A stretch of 64,000 bases of DNA from UMGS1840 sp045661305 (GCA_045661305.1 JAZRFJ010000001.1:3179-67178), one strand, 5' to 3'; positions 17,606 through 25,943 are shown, counted from the stretch's first letter. A program made the numbers and translations. Notes: generated by a model from the letters alone, not told the origin.

Positions 17606-19114
17606 TTATTCTTCAGTTTTTTTCTTTCTTGTTGTTTTAGCTGGTTTTTCTTCTGTATCAGCTGCTTTTTTTGTTGTTGTTTTCTTTGTTGCTGTTTTTT
17701 TAGCTGGTTTTTCTTCTGCATCAGCCTTTTCTGCTGTCTTTTTTGTTGTAGCTTTCTTTGTTGTTGTCTTTTTAGCAGGATTTTCTTCTTTCTTCAATTC
17801 AGCCTCTTTTTCCTTTAAGTACTCTTCTTCAGAAATTTCCTGACAAACAGCATTTTCTTTAACAAAGTCAACTGCTTTCTTAACAATTATGTCTTTTTCA
17901 AGTTCAGCTCTTGGTATCATTGAAAGGACTTTATCCTTTTCAACGCCATACTGTTCTGAAATCTTTTCAACTTCATTATTCACATCATCATCTGTTGCTT
18001 CAATTTTTTCTGCCTTAGCAACAGCGTTGAGAACGAGAAGTGATTTTACCTGTGCTTCAGCCATAGGTTTGAACTGACTTAAGTAACTAGCTTCGTCCAT
18101 GCCTGTAAATTTAAGATACATTTCTCTTGAAATACCCTGTTGCATCATTGATGTTTCCTGTTCGCGTGCAATATAATTTACTCTGTCTTCAATCATTGCA
18201 TCAGGAATTTCAACCTCAACAGTTTTAGCAATTTCCGAAATCACGCTGTTTTCAAATTCAGCATCTGCTCTTTCATCGAGCTGTTTTTGCATTTTAGCTT
18301 TCATATCAGCTTTATATTCTTCAATTGTATCAAACTCTGAAATATCTTTTGCAAAATCATCGTCAAGCTCAGGAAGTTCTTTTTTGCTTACTTTAACGAT
18401 TTTAACATCAAACTGTGCTTCTTTACCTTTCAATTCTTCTGCATGGTAATCTTCCGGGAATGTAACATTAACCTTAACATCATCATTTGTGCCTTTTCCG
18501 ATAAGCTGGTCTTCAAAGCCAGGAATAAACTGTCCTGAACCGATTGTAAGGTCATAGTTTTCTGCACTTCCGCCTTTAAATTCTTTTCCGTCTACAAAGC
18601 CCTTATAGTTAATTGTAGCAATATCGCCATTTTCGATAGCACGGTCTTCAACTGTAATCATTCTTGAGTTTCTTTCTCTTAAAGATTCAAGCTGAGCATC
18701 TATCTGTTCATCTTTTACAGTATAGACAACTTTTTTAGCTGTTATACCTTTATAATTTTTAACTTCAACAACAGGACGAACATAAACCTTTGCTGTAAAT
18801 GTGAAGCCTTTTTCTTTAGAAACATCATCAATAGAAATATCAGGCTGAGAAACAACATCAAGTTTTGTTTCATCGAGCGCTTTTTCATAAGCTTCAGGCA
18901 AAAGATCATTTATAGCGTCTTCAAAAAATACGCCTTCCCCATACATTCTTTCAATCATAAAACGCGGTGCTTTACCTTTTCTGAAGCCCGGAATCATAAT
19001 TTTTTTCACATTTTTGATATAAGCCTTCTGAGTAGCTTCTGCAAATTTTTCAGCATCAATACTAACAGAAAACTCTACCTGATTCTTTCCTAAATCTTTT
19101 ACTTTGATAGCCAT
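17606..19114 (-). CDS. tig: Trigger factor with Lys/Thr/Ala-rich C-terminal tail
   Basis: 502 residues; the usual length is about 430. The N-terminal ribosome-binding domain contains the signature region around GFRKGKAPRFMIE. The middle PPIase (FKBP) domain has NGDIATINYKGFVDG and GSGQFIPGFEDQL. The helical C-terminal chaperone domain follows. The extra roughly 63 residues are a low-complexity tail of KKTTTKKATTKK-like repeats alternating with acidic EEKPAK blocks. The core function, co-translational folding at the ribosome exit, is clear; the tail's role is unknown. The ATG has a GGAGG site and the gene has its own promoter. Confidence 0.96.
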   Translation of the reverse strand: MAIKVKDLGKNQVEFSVSIDAEKFAEATQKAYIKNVKKIMIPGFRKGKAPRFMIERMYGEGVFFEDAINDLLPEAYEKALDETKLDVVSQPDISIDDVSKEKGFTFTAKVYVRPVVEVKNYKGITAKKVVYTVKDEQIDAQLESLRERNSRMITVEDRAIENGDIATINYKGFVDGKEFKGGSAENYDLTIGSGQFIPGFEDQLIGKGTNDDVKVNVTFPEDYHAEELKGKEAQFDVKIVKVSKKELPELDDDFAKDISEFDTIEEYKADMKAKMQKQLDERADAEFENSVISEIAKTVEVEIPDAMIEDRVNYIAREQETSMMQQGISREMYLKFTGMDEASYLSQFKPMAEAQVKSLLVLNAVAKAEKIEATDDDVNNEVEKISEQYGVEKDKVLSMIPRAELEKDIIVKKAVDFVKENAVCQEISEEEYLKEKEAELKKEENPAKKTTTKKATTKKTAEKADAEEKPAKKTATKKTTTKKAADTEEKPAKTTRKKKTEE

Positions 19115-19152
19115 TATAAAATTCCTCCATTTTGCATTTATAACATCAATTT

Positions 19153-19180
19153 ATTATACCACATATTTTCAAAAATGCAA
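19153..19180 (-). promoter_or_regulatory. Predicted promoter of tig-clpP-clpX
   Basis: Minus strand TTGCAT (19175-19180), 16 nt and TATAAT (19153-19158), about 39 nt upstream of the tig start. Confidence 0.6.
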
Positions 19181-19212
19181 GTGTTTTTTCAAAATTATCC
19201 ATATTTTATTGA

Positions 19213-19258
19213 AATTTTTGGAATATTCACCACAACAGTTTAATAATTTCCAAAAATT
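19213..19258 (-). terminator. Inverted repeat just after the AMP-ligase fusion gene
   Basis: AATTTTTGGAA and TTCCAAAAATT form a perfect 11-bp stem with a long loop directly after the stop codon. The U tract is weak, so termination is only probable. Confidence 0.45.
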
Positions 19259-19259
19259 A

Positions 19260-21563
19260 TTAAAGCTTCGCTCTTATAATCTTTCCGCTTGTTGTTTTTG
19301 GAAGTTCATCTTTAAATACAACAATTCTCGGATATTTATACGGAGCAGTATGCTCCTTAACATAATTCTGAATTTCTTTTTTAAGTTCTTCACTCGGGTC
19401 AGTTCCTTTTGTAAGGACTATGCTTGCTTTAACTACCTGTCCTCTTATTTCATCAGGCTCGGCAGAAACTCCGCACTCTAAAACATACGGAAGCTCCATA
19501 ATAACATTTTCAATCTCAAAAGGTCCGATACGATAGCCTGAAGATTTGATAACATCATCAATTCGTCCTACATACCAATAGTAACCGTCCTCGTCTTTCC
19601 ACGCAACATCACCTGTATGATAATATCCGTCATGCCATACCTCGTCAGTTTTTTCCTTATCACCATAGTAGCCTGAGAACAATCCGCAAGGTGCACCGTC
19701 TTTAATATTAATACAAATTTCTCCTGTTTCACTTGTTTTAACCTGCTTTCCGTCTGCATTAAGAAGCTCAACCTTATAAACAGGAGCAGGTTTACCCATT
19801 GAACCGATTTTGTGAGGCTTTCCAACAAGATTACCAATAATCATTGTGCTTTCCGACTGTCCGAAGCCCTCTTTTATCTGTAATCCTGTTACTTTCTCAA
19901 ACTGCCTGTAAACTTCAGGATTCAATGCTTCTCCTGCTGTTGTCATATGCTTTACAGATGATAAATCATATTTTGAAATATCCTGTTTAACCAGCATACG
20001 AAGCATAGTCGGAGGTGCACAGAAGGTTGTTATATTGTGTTTTGCAAACATAGGAAGAATTTCGGCCGCATCAAAACGGTCAAAATCATAAACGAATGTT
20101 GCAGCTTCACATAACCATTGTCCGTAAAGCTTACCCCACATTGCTTTTGCCCAGCCTGTATCTGATATAGTAAAATGCAGTCCGTCGGGGTCTACATTGT
20201 GCCAGTATTTTGCAGTATGGAAATGTCCCAAAGGATATTTATGATTATGTGCTGCAATTTTAGGATAGCCTGATGTTCCTGATGTAAAGAACATAAGCAT
20301 CAAGTCATCACCGCACGCAGTATCCTCTGTTCTATCAAAATGAGAGCTGAAACGCTTGTATTCTTCGTCAAAATTTCTCCAGCCTTCTCTTTCTCCGCCC
20401 ACTATCATTTTTGTTGTAAGCTGTGGACAGCTTTGGGCTGCTATATCAACCTGATGTGCAACATCGTCATCGCTTGTACAGATAATTGCACTTATTCCTG
20501 CTGAATCAAAACGATATTTAAGGTCATGCTCCTGAAGCTGATTAACAGCAGGAATAGCAATAGCACCAAGCTTATTAAGACCGAGCATTGCAATCCAGAA
20601 CTGATAATGACGCTTTAAAATAAGCATAACTCTGTCGCCCTTTTTAATCCCAAGAGAAGCGAAATAGTTTGCACACTGGCTTGAAAGCTTTCTCATATCT
20701 GTGAAAGTAAATCTTCTTTCCACATTATCTTTTGAAATATGAAGCATAGCAAGCTTGTCCGGTTCTCTTCTTGAAAGCTCATCAACAAGGTCGAAAGCAA
20801 AATTAAACTTATCTTCATTTTTGAATTTTATTGATGTCGGTGTTCCCTGTTCATCTTCTGTAACATCAATAAATTTATGGTATATTCTGTCTTTTGTGTC
20901 CGCACTTTTATGTACAGTACCTATAATCTGTTCAGTAGTAGCCATATCGGAAGCCATTTCCTCAACAGTATCATCATCAGCCCTGAGTACAAATGCATAA
21001 AATTTGCAGTCCTTTCCGTCTACTGCAATCATTCCGTGGGGGGTTTTACTGTTATAATAGATACTGTCACCAGGACCTAAAACTTCTTTATGATTGCCAA
21101 CCTGAACCATAAGATGTCCTTCGATTACTATATCACATTCCTGACCTTCGTGGGTTTTTAATTCAATGTCCTTATGTAACGCATCTTCACTGTAAACACA
21201 TTCAACATAAAGAGGCTCAGCAACACGCTTTCTGAATGAAGAAGCAAGATTATAATAGGTCATTCCGTGTGCTTTTTCAATTCTTTGACCTTCTCCTCTT
21301 CTGGTAACGGTATATGATTTAAGCATAGGGCTTACACCCTCAACTATATCAGTAACATCAACACCGAGTGCAATCGCACACCGGTAGATAAACGCAAAGC
21401 TCAAATCATGCTCGCCCTTTTCACAAGCCACATATTCTTCTTTTGTAACATCAGTAAGCTTTGCCATCGTTTCAACAGAAATTCCCATAATTTCTCTTAA
21501 TTCTTTGATTCTTTTGGCAATCTCCATTATTTTTAAATCCAAACCGATAAAGCCCTTATCCAT
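19260..21563 (-). CDS. HTH-cupin regulator fused to an AMP-forming acyl-CoA synthetase
   Basis: 767 residues. The N terminus has an XRE-type helix-turn-helix (about residues 15-65, AKRIKELREIMGISVETMAKLTDV), then a cupin sensor domain (about 90-180, GHLMVQVGNHKEVLGPGDSIYY). From about residue 235 there is a complete adenylate-forming enzyme: FFTSGTSGYPKIAAHN (P-loop), GFGQSEST, YYHTGDVAWKDEDGYYWYVGR and the C-terminal lysine motif LPKTTSGKIIR. The ligase part resembles acetyl/medium-chain acyl-CoA synthetases; the substrate is unknown. The start at 21563 is chosen over 21620 because AAAGGAG precedes it. Its 5' leader contains a T-box and a second structured element. Confidence 0.88.
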   Translation of the reverse strand: MDKGFIGLDLKIMEIAKRIKELREIMGISVETMAKLTDVTKEEYVACEKGEHDLSFAFIYRCAIALGVDVTDIVEGVSPMLKSYTVTRRGEGQRIEKAHGMTYYNLASSFRKRVAEPLYVECVYSEDALHKDIELKTHEGQECDIVIEGHLMVQVGNHKEVLGPGDSIYYNSKTPHGMIAVDGKDCKFYAFVLRADDDTVEEMASDMATTEQIIGTVHKSADTKDRIYHKFIDVTEDEQGTPTSIKFKNEDKFNFAFDLVDELSRREPDKLAMLHISKDNVERRFTFTDMRKLSSQCANYFASLGIKKGDRVMLILKRHYQFWIAMLGLNKLGAIAIPAVNQLQEHDLKYRFDSAGISAIICTSDDDVAHQVDIAAQSCPQLTTKMIVGGEREGWRNFDEEYKRFSSHFDRTEDTACGDDLMLMFFTSGTSGYPKIAAHNHKYPLGHFHTAKYWHNVDPDGLHFTISDTGWAKAMWGKLYGQWLCEAATFVYDFDRFDAAEILPMFAKHNITTFCAPPTMLRMLVKQDISKYDLSSVKHMTTAGEALNPEVYRQFEKVTGLQIKEGFGQSESTMIIGNLVGKPHKIGSMGKPAPVYKVELLNADGKQVKTSETGEICINIKDGAPCGLFSGYYGDKEKTDEVWHDGYYHTGDVAWKDEDGYYWYVGRIDDVIKSSGYRIGPFEIENVIMELPYVLECGVSAEPDEIRGQVVKASIVLTKGTDPSEELKKEIQNYVKEHTAPYKYPRIVVFKDELPKTTSGKIIRAKL

Positions 21564-21593
21564 TTTAAAATTCTCCTTTTTTAAAATATACTC

Positions 21594-21871
21594 TAGCGTG
21601 ACAGTAGTTATCCGAACCACGCCTGGAATGGCGTTATTTCGGCATTTTTTAACTTGTCGCTCTCGAAAGGCGACAGCCTTACTTCGTTCTCCGCGTCAAA
21701 AACTGCTCAAAATTCCATCCCTTTCAGGTTCAAAGAATTTTTTGCAAACTATTTTTATGTCAATACAAGAAAAAAACGCAAGCAATACTGTTGTATTGTC
21801 AAGGCTTTTGACGCAGTAGTGACAAAAAAGAGAAAGCAAAAAACGAGGTTCGGATATCTTCTGTCACGCTA
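21594..21871 (-). repeat. Structured 278-nt inverted-repeat-bounded leader element, copy 1
   Basis: The ends are 25-nt inverted repeats (21594-21618 and 21847-21871) differing at two positions. Inside, CAATACAA/TTGTATTG (21761/21791) and GCGTCAAAA/TTTTGACGC (21693/21806) also pair. On the minus strand a core at about 21612-21697 (GACGCGGAG, GAAGT, GGCTGTCGCC, CGACAAGTT, AGGCGT, GTTCGG) matches the second copy at 51078-51354 in the same order. It lies between the T-box terminator and the ligase gene, ending 30 nt before the start codon. No convincing coding potential. It could be a leader RNA or a small mobile repeat. Confidence 0.75.
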
Positions 21872-21876
21872 CACAT

Positions 21877-21921
21877 AAAAAAACCCGCCTCAAAGAGTTT
21901 TTCAATGTCTTTGAGACGAGC
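21877..21921 (-). terminator. Intrinsic terminator of the T-box leader
   Basis: On the minus strand GCTCGTCTCAAAGA pairs with TCTTTGAGGCGGG and is followed by seven T. It directly follows the conserved T-box sequence, as expected for a transcription-attenuating T-box. Confidence 0.9.
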
Positions 21922-22193
21922 TTATAATCAAAAATCAAAAATTATAATACCCGCGGTACCACTCAAATTGCACTTTTTAAAAAAAGCACCACTTTCAGAC
22001 TCTTTCAAGCCCTATGCACTAACGCAGCCTACGCGAAAAGGTTCTACTTGCTTTTATAAAAAATAAAAAAGCTTTCTTCCTTTCAACTCAGGAGCTACAA
22101 ACATCGGTATTCACTTTTTTGGCTCGCACCAACCGCCAATTCTCTCAAAAGCTATCTCCGAAGCCCTCTCCGTCAAAGTTTTTAAATTTTTAC
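21877..22193 (-). promoter_or_regulatory. T-box riboswitch leader
   Basis: The conserved T-box sequence AGTGGTACCGCGGG (21950-21963, minus strand) precedes a strong terminator. Upstream, Stem I features are readable: GAGAGAA, GGTGCGAGCC and a closing region ending AGCTCCTGAG. The specifier region reads GTGAATACCGATG. A UAC (Tyr) specifier after GAA is my best reading, with ACC (Thr) as an alternative, and this is uncertain. T-boxes sense uncharged tRNA and normally control aminoacyl-tRNA synthetase or amino-acid genes. Here the next gene is the HTH-cupin-AMP-ligase, about 310 nt downstream. Confidence 0.88.
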
Positions 22194-22199
22194 GCGACT

Positions 22200-22228
22200 A
22201 TATTAACATATTTTTTCTGTTTTGTCAA
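22200..22228 (-). promoter_or_regulatory. Promoter of the T-box leader
   Basis: Minus strand TTGACA (22223-22228), a 17-nt spacer and TAATAT (22200-22205), placed between the tsaB stop codon and the start of Stem I. Confidence 0.8.
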
Positions 22229-22249
22229 TAGTTTTTCAAAAAATAAATC

Positions 22250-22954
22250 TTATACTGTTATATTCTGCTGTCTTTCGGGCTGAGATGGTTTTAAATAGGA
22301 TGCACTAAATTCAGAATAATGAAGAACTTCGCCTTTTTCTATTTTTTTAAGTGCAGCTTTTCCTACACTTACTGCGTTTTGTAAACATTTTTCTTCATCA
22401 GCAAAAAAACAAAGCTCACCCAAATTTTCTTTTATATAGTCCTTATAGCTTATTACACCGTCACCGCAGAAAATAACTTTTTTCTTTTTTGCACCTTTCT
22501 CTTTTATTATTTCAAAAAGCTCATCAAGAGAAATTCCGCAATCATCAAGTATTTTTTCGCCATTATAATAAAGTGCTGTATAAACTTCTTTTCTTCTTGC
22601 GTCAATAATCGGACATATAAGACCATCAAATTCTTCAATATTATGCATAAGACCGTCAAGTGTGCTTACAGCAACCATTTTCTTGTTTTTTGCGTGAGCT
22701 AAACCTTTCATTGCAGAAATTCCGATACGAAGTCCCGTAAATGAACCAGGTCCGTTTGAGCATACATAATAATCAATATCATCAAGCGAAATATTACTTT
22801 TCTCTATCATTTCAATTATCTTCGGTATAAGCGTACAGGAATGTGTAAGTCCTGTATTTTCATTAAAGGAAGCAAGCACTTCATTATTTTTCATAACACA
22901 AACCGCTAAAGTTGCACCTGAGGAATCTATAACTAACAAATACCTATCTTTCAA
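22250..22954 (-). CDS. tsaB: tRNA t6A biosynthesis protein TsaB
   Basis: 234 residues of the ASKHA-fold TsaB/YeaZ family: N-terminal LLVIDSSGATLAVCV, the dimer-interface phrase SNGPGSFTGLRIGISAMKGL and DARRKEVYTALYY. TsaB is the scaffold partner of TsaD and TsaE in making threonylcarbamoyladenosine at position 37 of ANN-reading tRNAs. The start codon is TTG with AAAGGA nine bases upstream, and it overlaps the end of tsaE by 11 nt. No fused RimI domain is present. Confidence 0.94.
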   Translation of the reverse strand: MKDRYLLVIDSSGATLAVCVMKNNEVLASFNENTGLTHSCTLIPKIIEMIEKSNISLDDIDYYVCSNGPGSFTGLRIGISAMKGLAHAKNKKMVAVSTLDGLMHNIEEFDGLICPIIDARRKEVYTALYYNGEKILDDCGISLDELFEIIKEKGAKKKKVIFCGDGVISYKDYIKENLGELCFFADEEKCLQNAVSVGKAALKKIEKGEVLHYSEFSASYLKPSQPERQQNITV

Positions 22955-23372
22955 TTTTTATTATCCTTTCATCATCATTCTCGGTATAACTAATTGTTAC
23001 CTTTATTGTATTATATCCGTCAAGAAGTGAAAAAGCTTTCTGGGGCCACTCTATAATATTGATACTGCCGTCGCTTAAATACTCATTAAAACCAATATCA
23101 AAAAGCTCGTCCTCCGATGTTACTCTGTATAAATCAAAATGGTTTACTTTCGGCTCTGACGGGTACTGATTAACAATTGTAAAGGTAGGGCTTGAACCAC
23201 CCTCAGAAAATCCAAGTCCGTATAACATACCGTTTGTAAAACAGGTTTTCCCTGCTCCAAGCTCGCCGTACATAAGAACAATATCATTTTCTTTAAGGCT
23301 CTTAACAAACTCACCTGCAAGCTTATATGTATCTTCATAAGATTTTGTCGTATATATCTGATAATTTTCCAC
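22944..23372 (-). CDS. tsaE: tRNA t6A biosynthesis ATPase TsaE
   Basis: 142 residues from the GTG at 23372, which has AAAGGA nine bases upstream. A TTG nine bases further out is an unlikely start because it abuts that site. P-loop MYGELGAGKTCF, switch-like SPTFTIVNQY and HFDLYR, and the C-terminal INIIEWP are diagnostic for the TsaE/YjeE family. The ATPase regenerates the TsaBD complex during t6A synthesis. It forms an operon with tsaB behind a consensus promoter. Confidence 0.95.
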   Translation of the reverse strand: MENYQIYTTKSYEDTYKLAGEFVKSLKENDIVLMYGELGAGKTCFTNGMLYGLGFSEGGSSPTFTIVNQYPSEPKVNHFDLYRVTSEDELFDIGFNEYLSDGSINIIEWPQKAFSLLDGYNTIKVTISYTENDDERIIKIER

Positions 23373-23404
23373 TAAAAACAATCCTTTTTTTAAAACTTAA
23401 TACC

Positions 23405-23433
23405 ATTATAATCCTTTTACTTCGTTTTGTCAA
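23405..23433 (-). promoter_or_regulatory. Consensus promoter of tsaE-tsaB
   Basis: Minus strand TTGACA (23428-23433), a 17-nt spacer and TATAAT (23405-23410). Confidence 0.8.
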
Positions 23434-23454
23434 CCGATAATATGATATAAAACA

Positions 23455-23484
23455 AAATAAGGGTGCTTTTACACCCTTATTTTT
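23455..23484 (-). terminator. Terminator after dpaA-dpaB
   Basis: AATAAGGGTG / CACCCTTATT hairpin with flanking A and T runs, touching the dpaB stop codon and lying upstream of the tsaE promoter. Confidence 0.85.
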
Positions 23485-24055
23485 AAAGTAGAAGTGGTTG
23501 GATTTGTCTTCTTACCAAGGCATTTTCAATAGTTTCTTCAACCTTGTTAAAATCACAGACCAGCGATGTTGGTTTCTTCTCGCAATCATCCTGTCCCAAA
23601 GGTACAAAATATACATTTTTCAGTGCAAGGACTGTTCCCAGACTTTTTGCTGATTGAGAAAGTCCGTCATTAGTTGCAAGTGCTATAACAACGGGAATTG
23701 AATTTCGCAATGATGCCTTTGCCGCCATTGTAACGGAAGTATCTGTTATACCATTTGCAAGCTTTGAAAGAGTGTTTCCAGTACATGGTGAAATAACAAG
23801 CACATCAATATATTTTTTCGGTCCGATAGGCTCTACCTCCGCAATGGTATGCAATACTTTATTACCGCATATTAACTCTATTTTTGCAATATGGTCTTCT
23901 GCTTTTCCGAAGCGCGTGTCAGTTTCATAAGCGTGTTCTGACATAATCGGAAAAACATCGTGCCCTCTTGCACACAAAATTTCAATAACCCTTATTGATT
24001 TTTCAAATGTACAGTAAGAACCAGTAAGACAGTATCCTATTCTTATGTTATCCAT
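23483..24055 (-). CDS. dpaB: Dipicolinate synthase subunit B
   Basis: 190 residues of the flavoprotein-like DpaB/SpoVFB family: N-terminal IGYCLTGSYCTF, the nucleotide-loop region VISPCTGNTLSKLANGITD and KASLRNSIPVVIALATNDGLS. With DpaA it oxidises dihydrodipicolinate to dipicolinic acid, the calcium-chelating core compound of endospores, made in the mother cell. The start overlaps the dpaA end by 8 nt. This pair is strong evidence that the organism sporulates. Confidence 0.95.
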   Translation of the reverse strand: MDNIRIGYCLTGSYCTFEKSIRVIEILCARGHDVFPIMSEHAYETDTRFGKAEDHIAKIELICGNKVLHTIAEVEPIGPKKYIDVLVISPCTGNTLSKLANGITDTSVTMAAKASLRNSIPVVIALATNDGLSQSAKSLGTVLALKNVYFVPLGQDDCEKKPTSLVCDFNKVEETIENALVRRQIQPLLL

Positions 24056-24917
24056 TCGTCTTCAGTTCCTTTTCTCTGCCGATTATGACAGACGAAATGA
24101 GTTCTCCGGCTGTTTTTGGAGAAAATTTCCCAGGGATTCCAAGTGCATGAAAATACTTGATTTTCCTTTTTTCAAGTGCCTCAAAATCACATCCGCCAAG
24201 GCATGATGCAAGGTCAATAACAACACATGAAAGATCCAATGTACTAATCACATCTTCATCTATCACCTTAGACGGAACTGTATTTATTAAAAACTCGCAT
24301 TTTGTAGCTTCTTTTTTTAAATCACTATATCCGATGTGTTTTATTCCCCCAAAATCGCACCAGGCATAATCCCTTTCCTTTCTTGCCGCAACAACAGGTA
24401 TTCCCCCAAGTGATTTCACATAACCAGCAAGTATTTTCCCTATTCTTCCGTACCCTGTTATGAGTACCTTTGAACCATATATCCCCGAGGGTGATGATGA
24501 AACCATCATGCCTATCGTTCCCTCAGCAGTAAGTGCAGCATTTTTTACGGTCAGCATTTCCATAAGTGAATAATCATTTACAAAATTACTTTTTGAAAAA
24601 AAGCCCTCACCGATTATTCCGCCATATACTTTTTTGGAAGAAGTAAGAAAGTTATTTATCTCCTCCAGGCTTATAAGCATACGATTAAGCGGAGCATTAA
24701 GATACTCCCCGTTTTTGCTCACAGGCATCGGAAGCACAACAATATCTGCTTTTTTTATTCCTTCCTCTAAACTTTCTGCTTTCCTTAAGTTTGATATTTG
24801 TGTTTCATCCGCCTCCGAAAAACCATATATTTGGGTATCAAACCCATTTATTAAAAAATTTTTGGCTGCATAAAGCTGTCTTTCATCTCCGCCTAAAACA
24901 AGAACCTTTTCTTTCAT
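24048..24917 (-). CDS. dpaA: Dipicolinate synthase subunit A
   Basis: 289 residues. An N-terminal DpaA-specific domain (VLVLGGDERQLYAAKNFL) is followed by a Rossmann NAD(P)-binding domain with VLITGYGRIGKILAGYVKSLG and the C-terminal HALGIPGKFSPKTAGELIS. I place the start at ATG 24917, with GAGGG seven bases upstream, rather than the adjacent TTG. Late mother-cell (sigma-K type) control is expected from the known pathway, but I could not identify such a promoter by eye. Confidence 0.95.
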   Translation of the reverse strand: MKEKVLVLGGDERQLYAAKNFLINGFDTQIYGFSEADETQISNLRKAESLEEGIKKADIVVLPMPVSKNGEYLNAPLNRMLISLEEINNFLTSSKKVYGGIIGEGFFSKSNFVNDYSLMEMLTVKNAALTAEGTIGMMVSSSPSGIYGSKVLITGYGRIGKILAGYVKSLGGIPVVAARKERDYAWCDFGGIKHIGYSDLKKEATKCEFLINTVPSKVIDEDVISTLDLSCVVIDLASCLGGCDFEALEKRKIKYFHALGIPGKFSPKTAGELISSVIIGREKELKTNG

Positions 24918-24989
24918 CAAATCACCCTCGATAATATATTATTCTCATTTTTCTTTTGTGTTACTGATTTTGATTTTTGTAACAATATA

Positions 24990-25025
24990 AAAAAGACTTG
25001 AGATGTTTTTATCTCAAATCTTTTT
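24990..25025 (-). terminator. Terminator after degV copy 1
   Basis: Stem with arms TTGAGAT / ATCTCAA and runs of A and T on both sides, 13 nt beyond the degV stop. Confidence 0.75.
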
Positions 25026-25037
25026 GAATATAATTTT

Positions 25038-25913
25038 TTACGACTTTCTTTCTGAACCTAAATAAAATAACGCCAAAGTCCCTGGTCCTGCATGACAACC
25101 GATTACAGGGTCAAGATAGTTTATAACAACTTCTTTTATATTATATTTCTTTTTAATCTCAGAAATAACATATTGTGCGTCTTCTTCACAATCACCATGT
25201 CCTATTGCAATAATCTGATTTTCTTTATCCTGAGCATATTTTTCAAACTGTTCCACAAGGTAATTCATAGCTTGTTTTCTTCCTCTTATTTTCCCTGTTG
25301 TAACAAGCTTGCCGTCAATATCAACATGCAAAAGCGGTTTTATTCCGAGCATTGTTCCTGCAACAGCCGTTGTCGCACTTACTCTTCCGCCTCTTTTTAA
25401 GAAGAAAAGGTCATCTACTGTAACTGTATGACACATATTAAGCTTATTTTCTTCTATCCAATCACGCACTTCCTCGATAGTTTTTCCCTCTTCTTTCATT
25501 AAAGCAGCATTATAAACCAAAAGTCCTTCCCCTAAAGCTGCACAAAGAGTATCAACAGTATAAAGCTTTATATCAGGATATTTATCTCTTATAATATTTG
25601 CTGCTATTGTTCCTGACTGATATGTTCCGCTAAGTGCACTCGTAAACCCTATATAAAGAATATCTTTCCCCTCTTTTGCAATACTTTCAAATACATCCGC
25701 AAAGCTTTCAGGAGAAGCAAGTGAAGTCCTCATACTTACTTTGTTTCTCATTTTTACATAAAGCTCTTTTAAATTAGTTTTTTTGCCTTTAACATACGCT
25801 TTATCTTCAACATCATTTACAAAATAGCTAAGTGATACAATTTCGATTCCATACTTGTCTATTATTTCCTCAGGCAAGTTTGCTGTAGAATCTGTTACTA
25901 TAATATATTCCAT
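25038..25913 (-). CDS. DegV-family fatty-acid-binding protein, copy 1
   Basis: 291 residues of the two-domain DegV fold: YIIVTDSTANLPEE at the N terminus, SMRTSLASPESFADVF, the lipid-site stretch YIGFTSALSGTYQS, FFLKRGGRVSATTAVAGTMLGIKPLLH and the C-terminal GCHAGPGTLALFYLG. Such proteins (FakB) bind fatty acids and present them to FakA kinase, but no fakA is in the window. The ATG at 25913 is chosen because GGAGG precedes it; a start five codons earlier lies inside that site. It has its own promoter and terminator. Confidence 0.93.
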   Translation of the reverse strand: MEYIIVTDSTANLPEEIIDKYGIEIVSLSYFVNDVEDKAYVKGKKTNLKELYVKMRNKVSMRTSLASPESFADVFESIAKEGKDILYIGFTSALSGTYQSGTIAANIIRDKYPDIKLYTVDTLCAALGEGLLVYNAALMKEEGKTIEEVRDWIEENKLNMCHTVTVDDLFFLKRGGRVSATTAVAGTMLGIKPLLHVDIDGKLVTTGKIRGRKQAMNYLVEQFEKYAQDKENQIIAIGHGDCEEDAQYVISEIKKKYNIKEVVINYLDPVIGCHAGPGTLALFYLGSERKS

Positions 25914-25943
25914 TGTTTTTTCCTCCATATAGTATTTAATACC

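Noticed and set aside
21594..21871. Integron attC site or group I/II intron
   Set aside because: The element is too long and lacks attC core site rules, and no intron core motifs or intron-encoded protein are present.
21505..21878. Plus-strand protein genes across the T-box/leader region
   Set aside because: Open frames of 74-104 codons exist here, but they run through inverted repeats and have no ribosome binding site or protein-like composition; the DNA is better explained as structured leader.
22944..23381. TTG start of tsaE at 23381
   Set aside because: The Shine-Dalgarno GGA abuts that TTG, leaving no spacing; the GTG at 23372 is correctly spaced.
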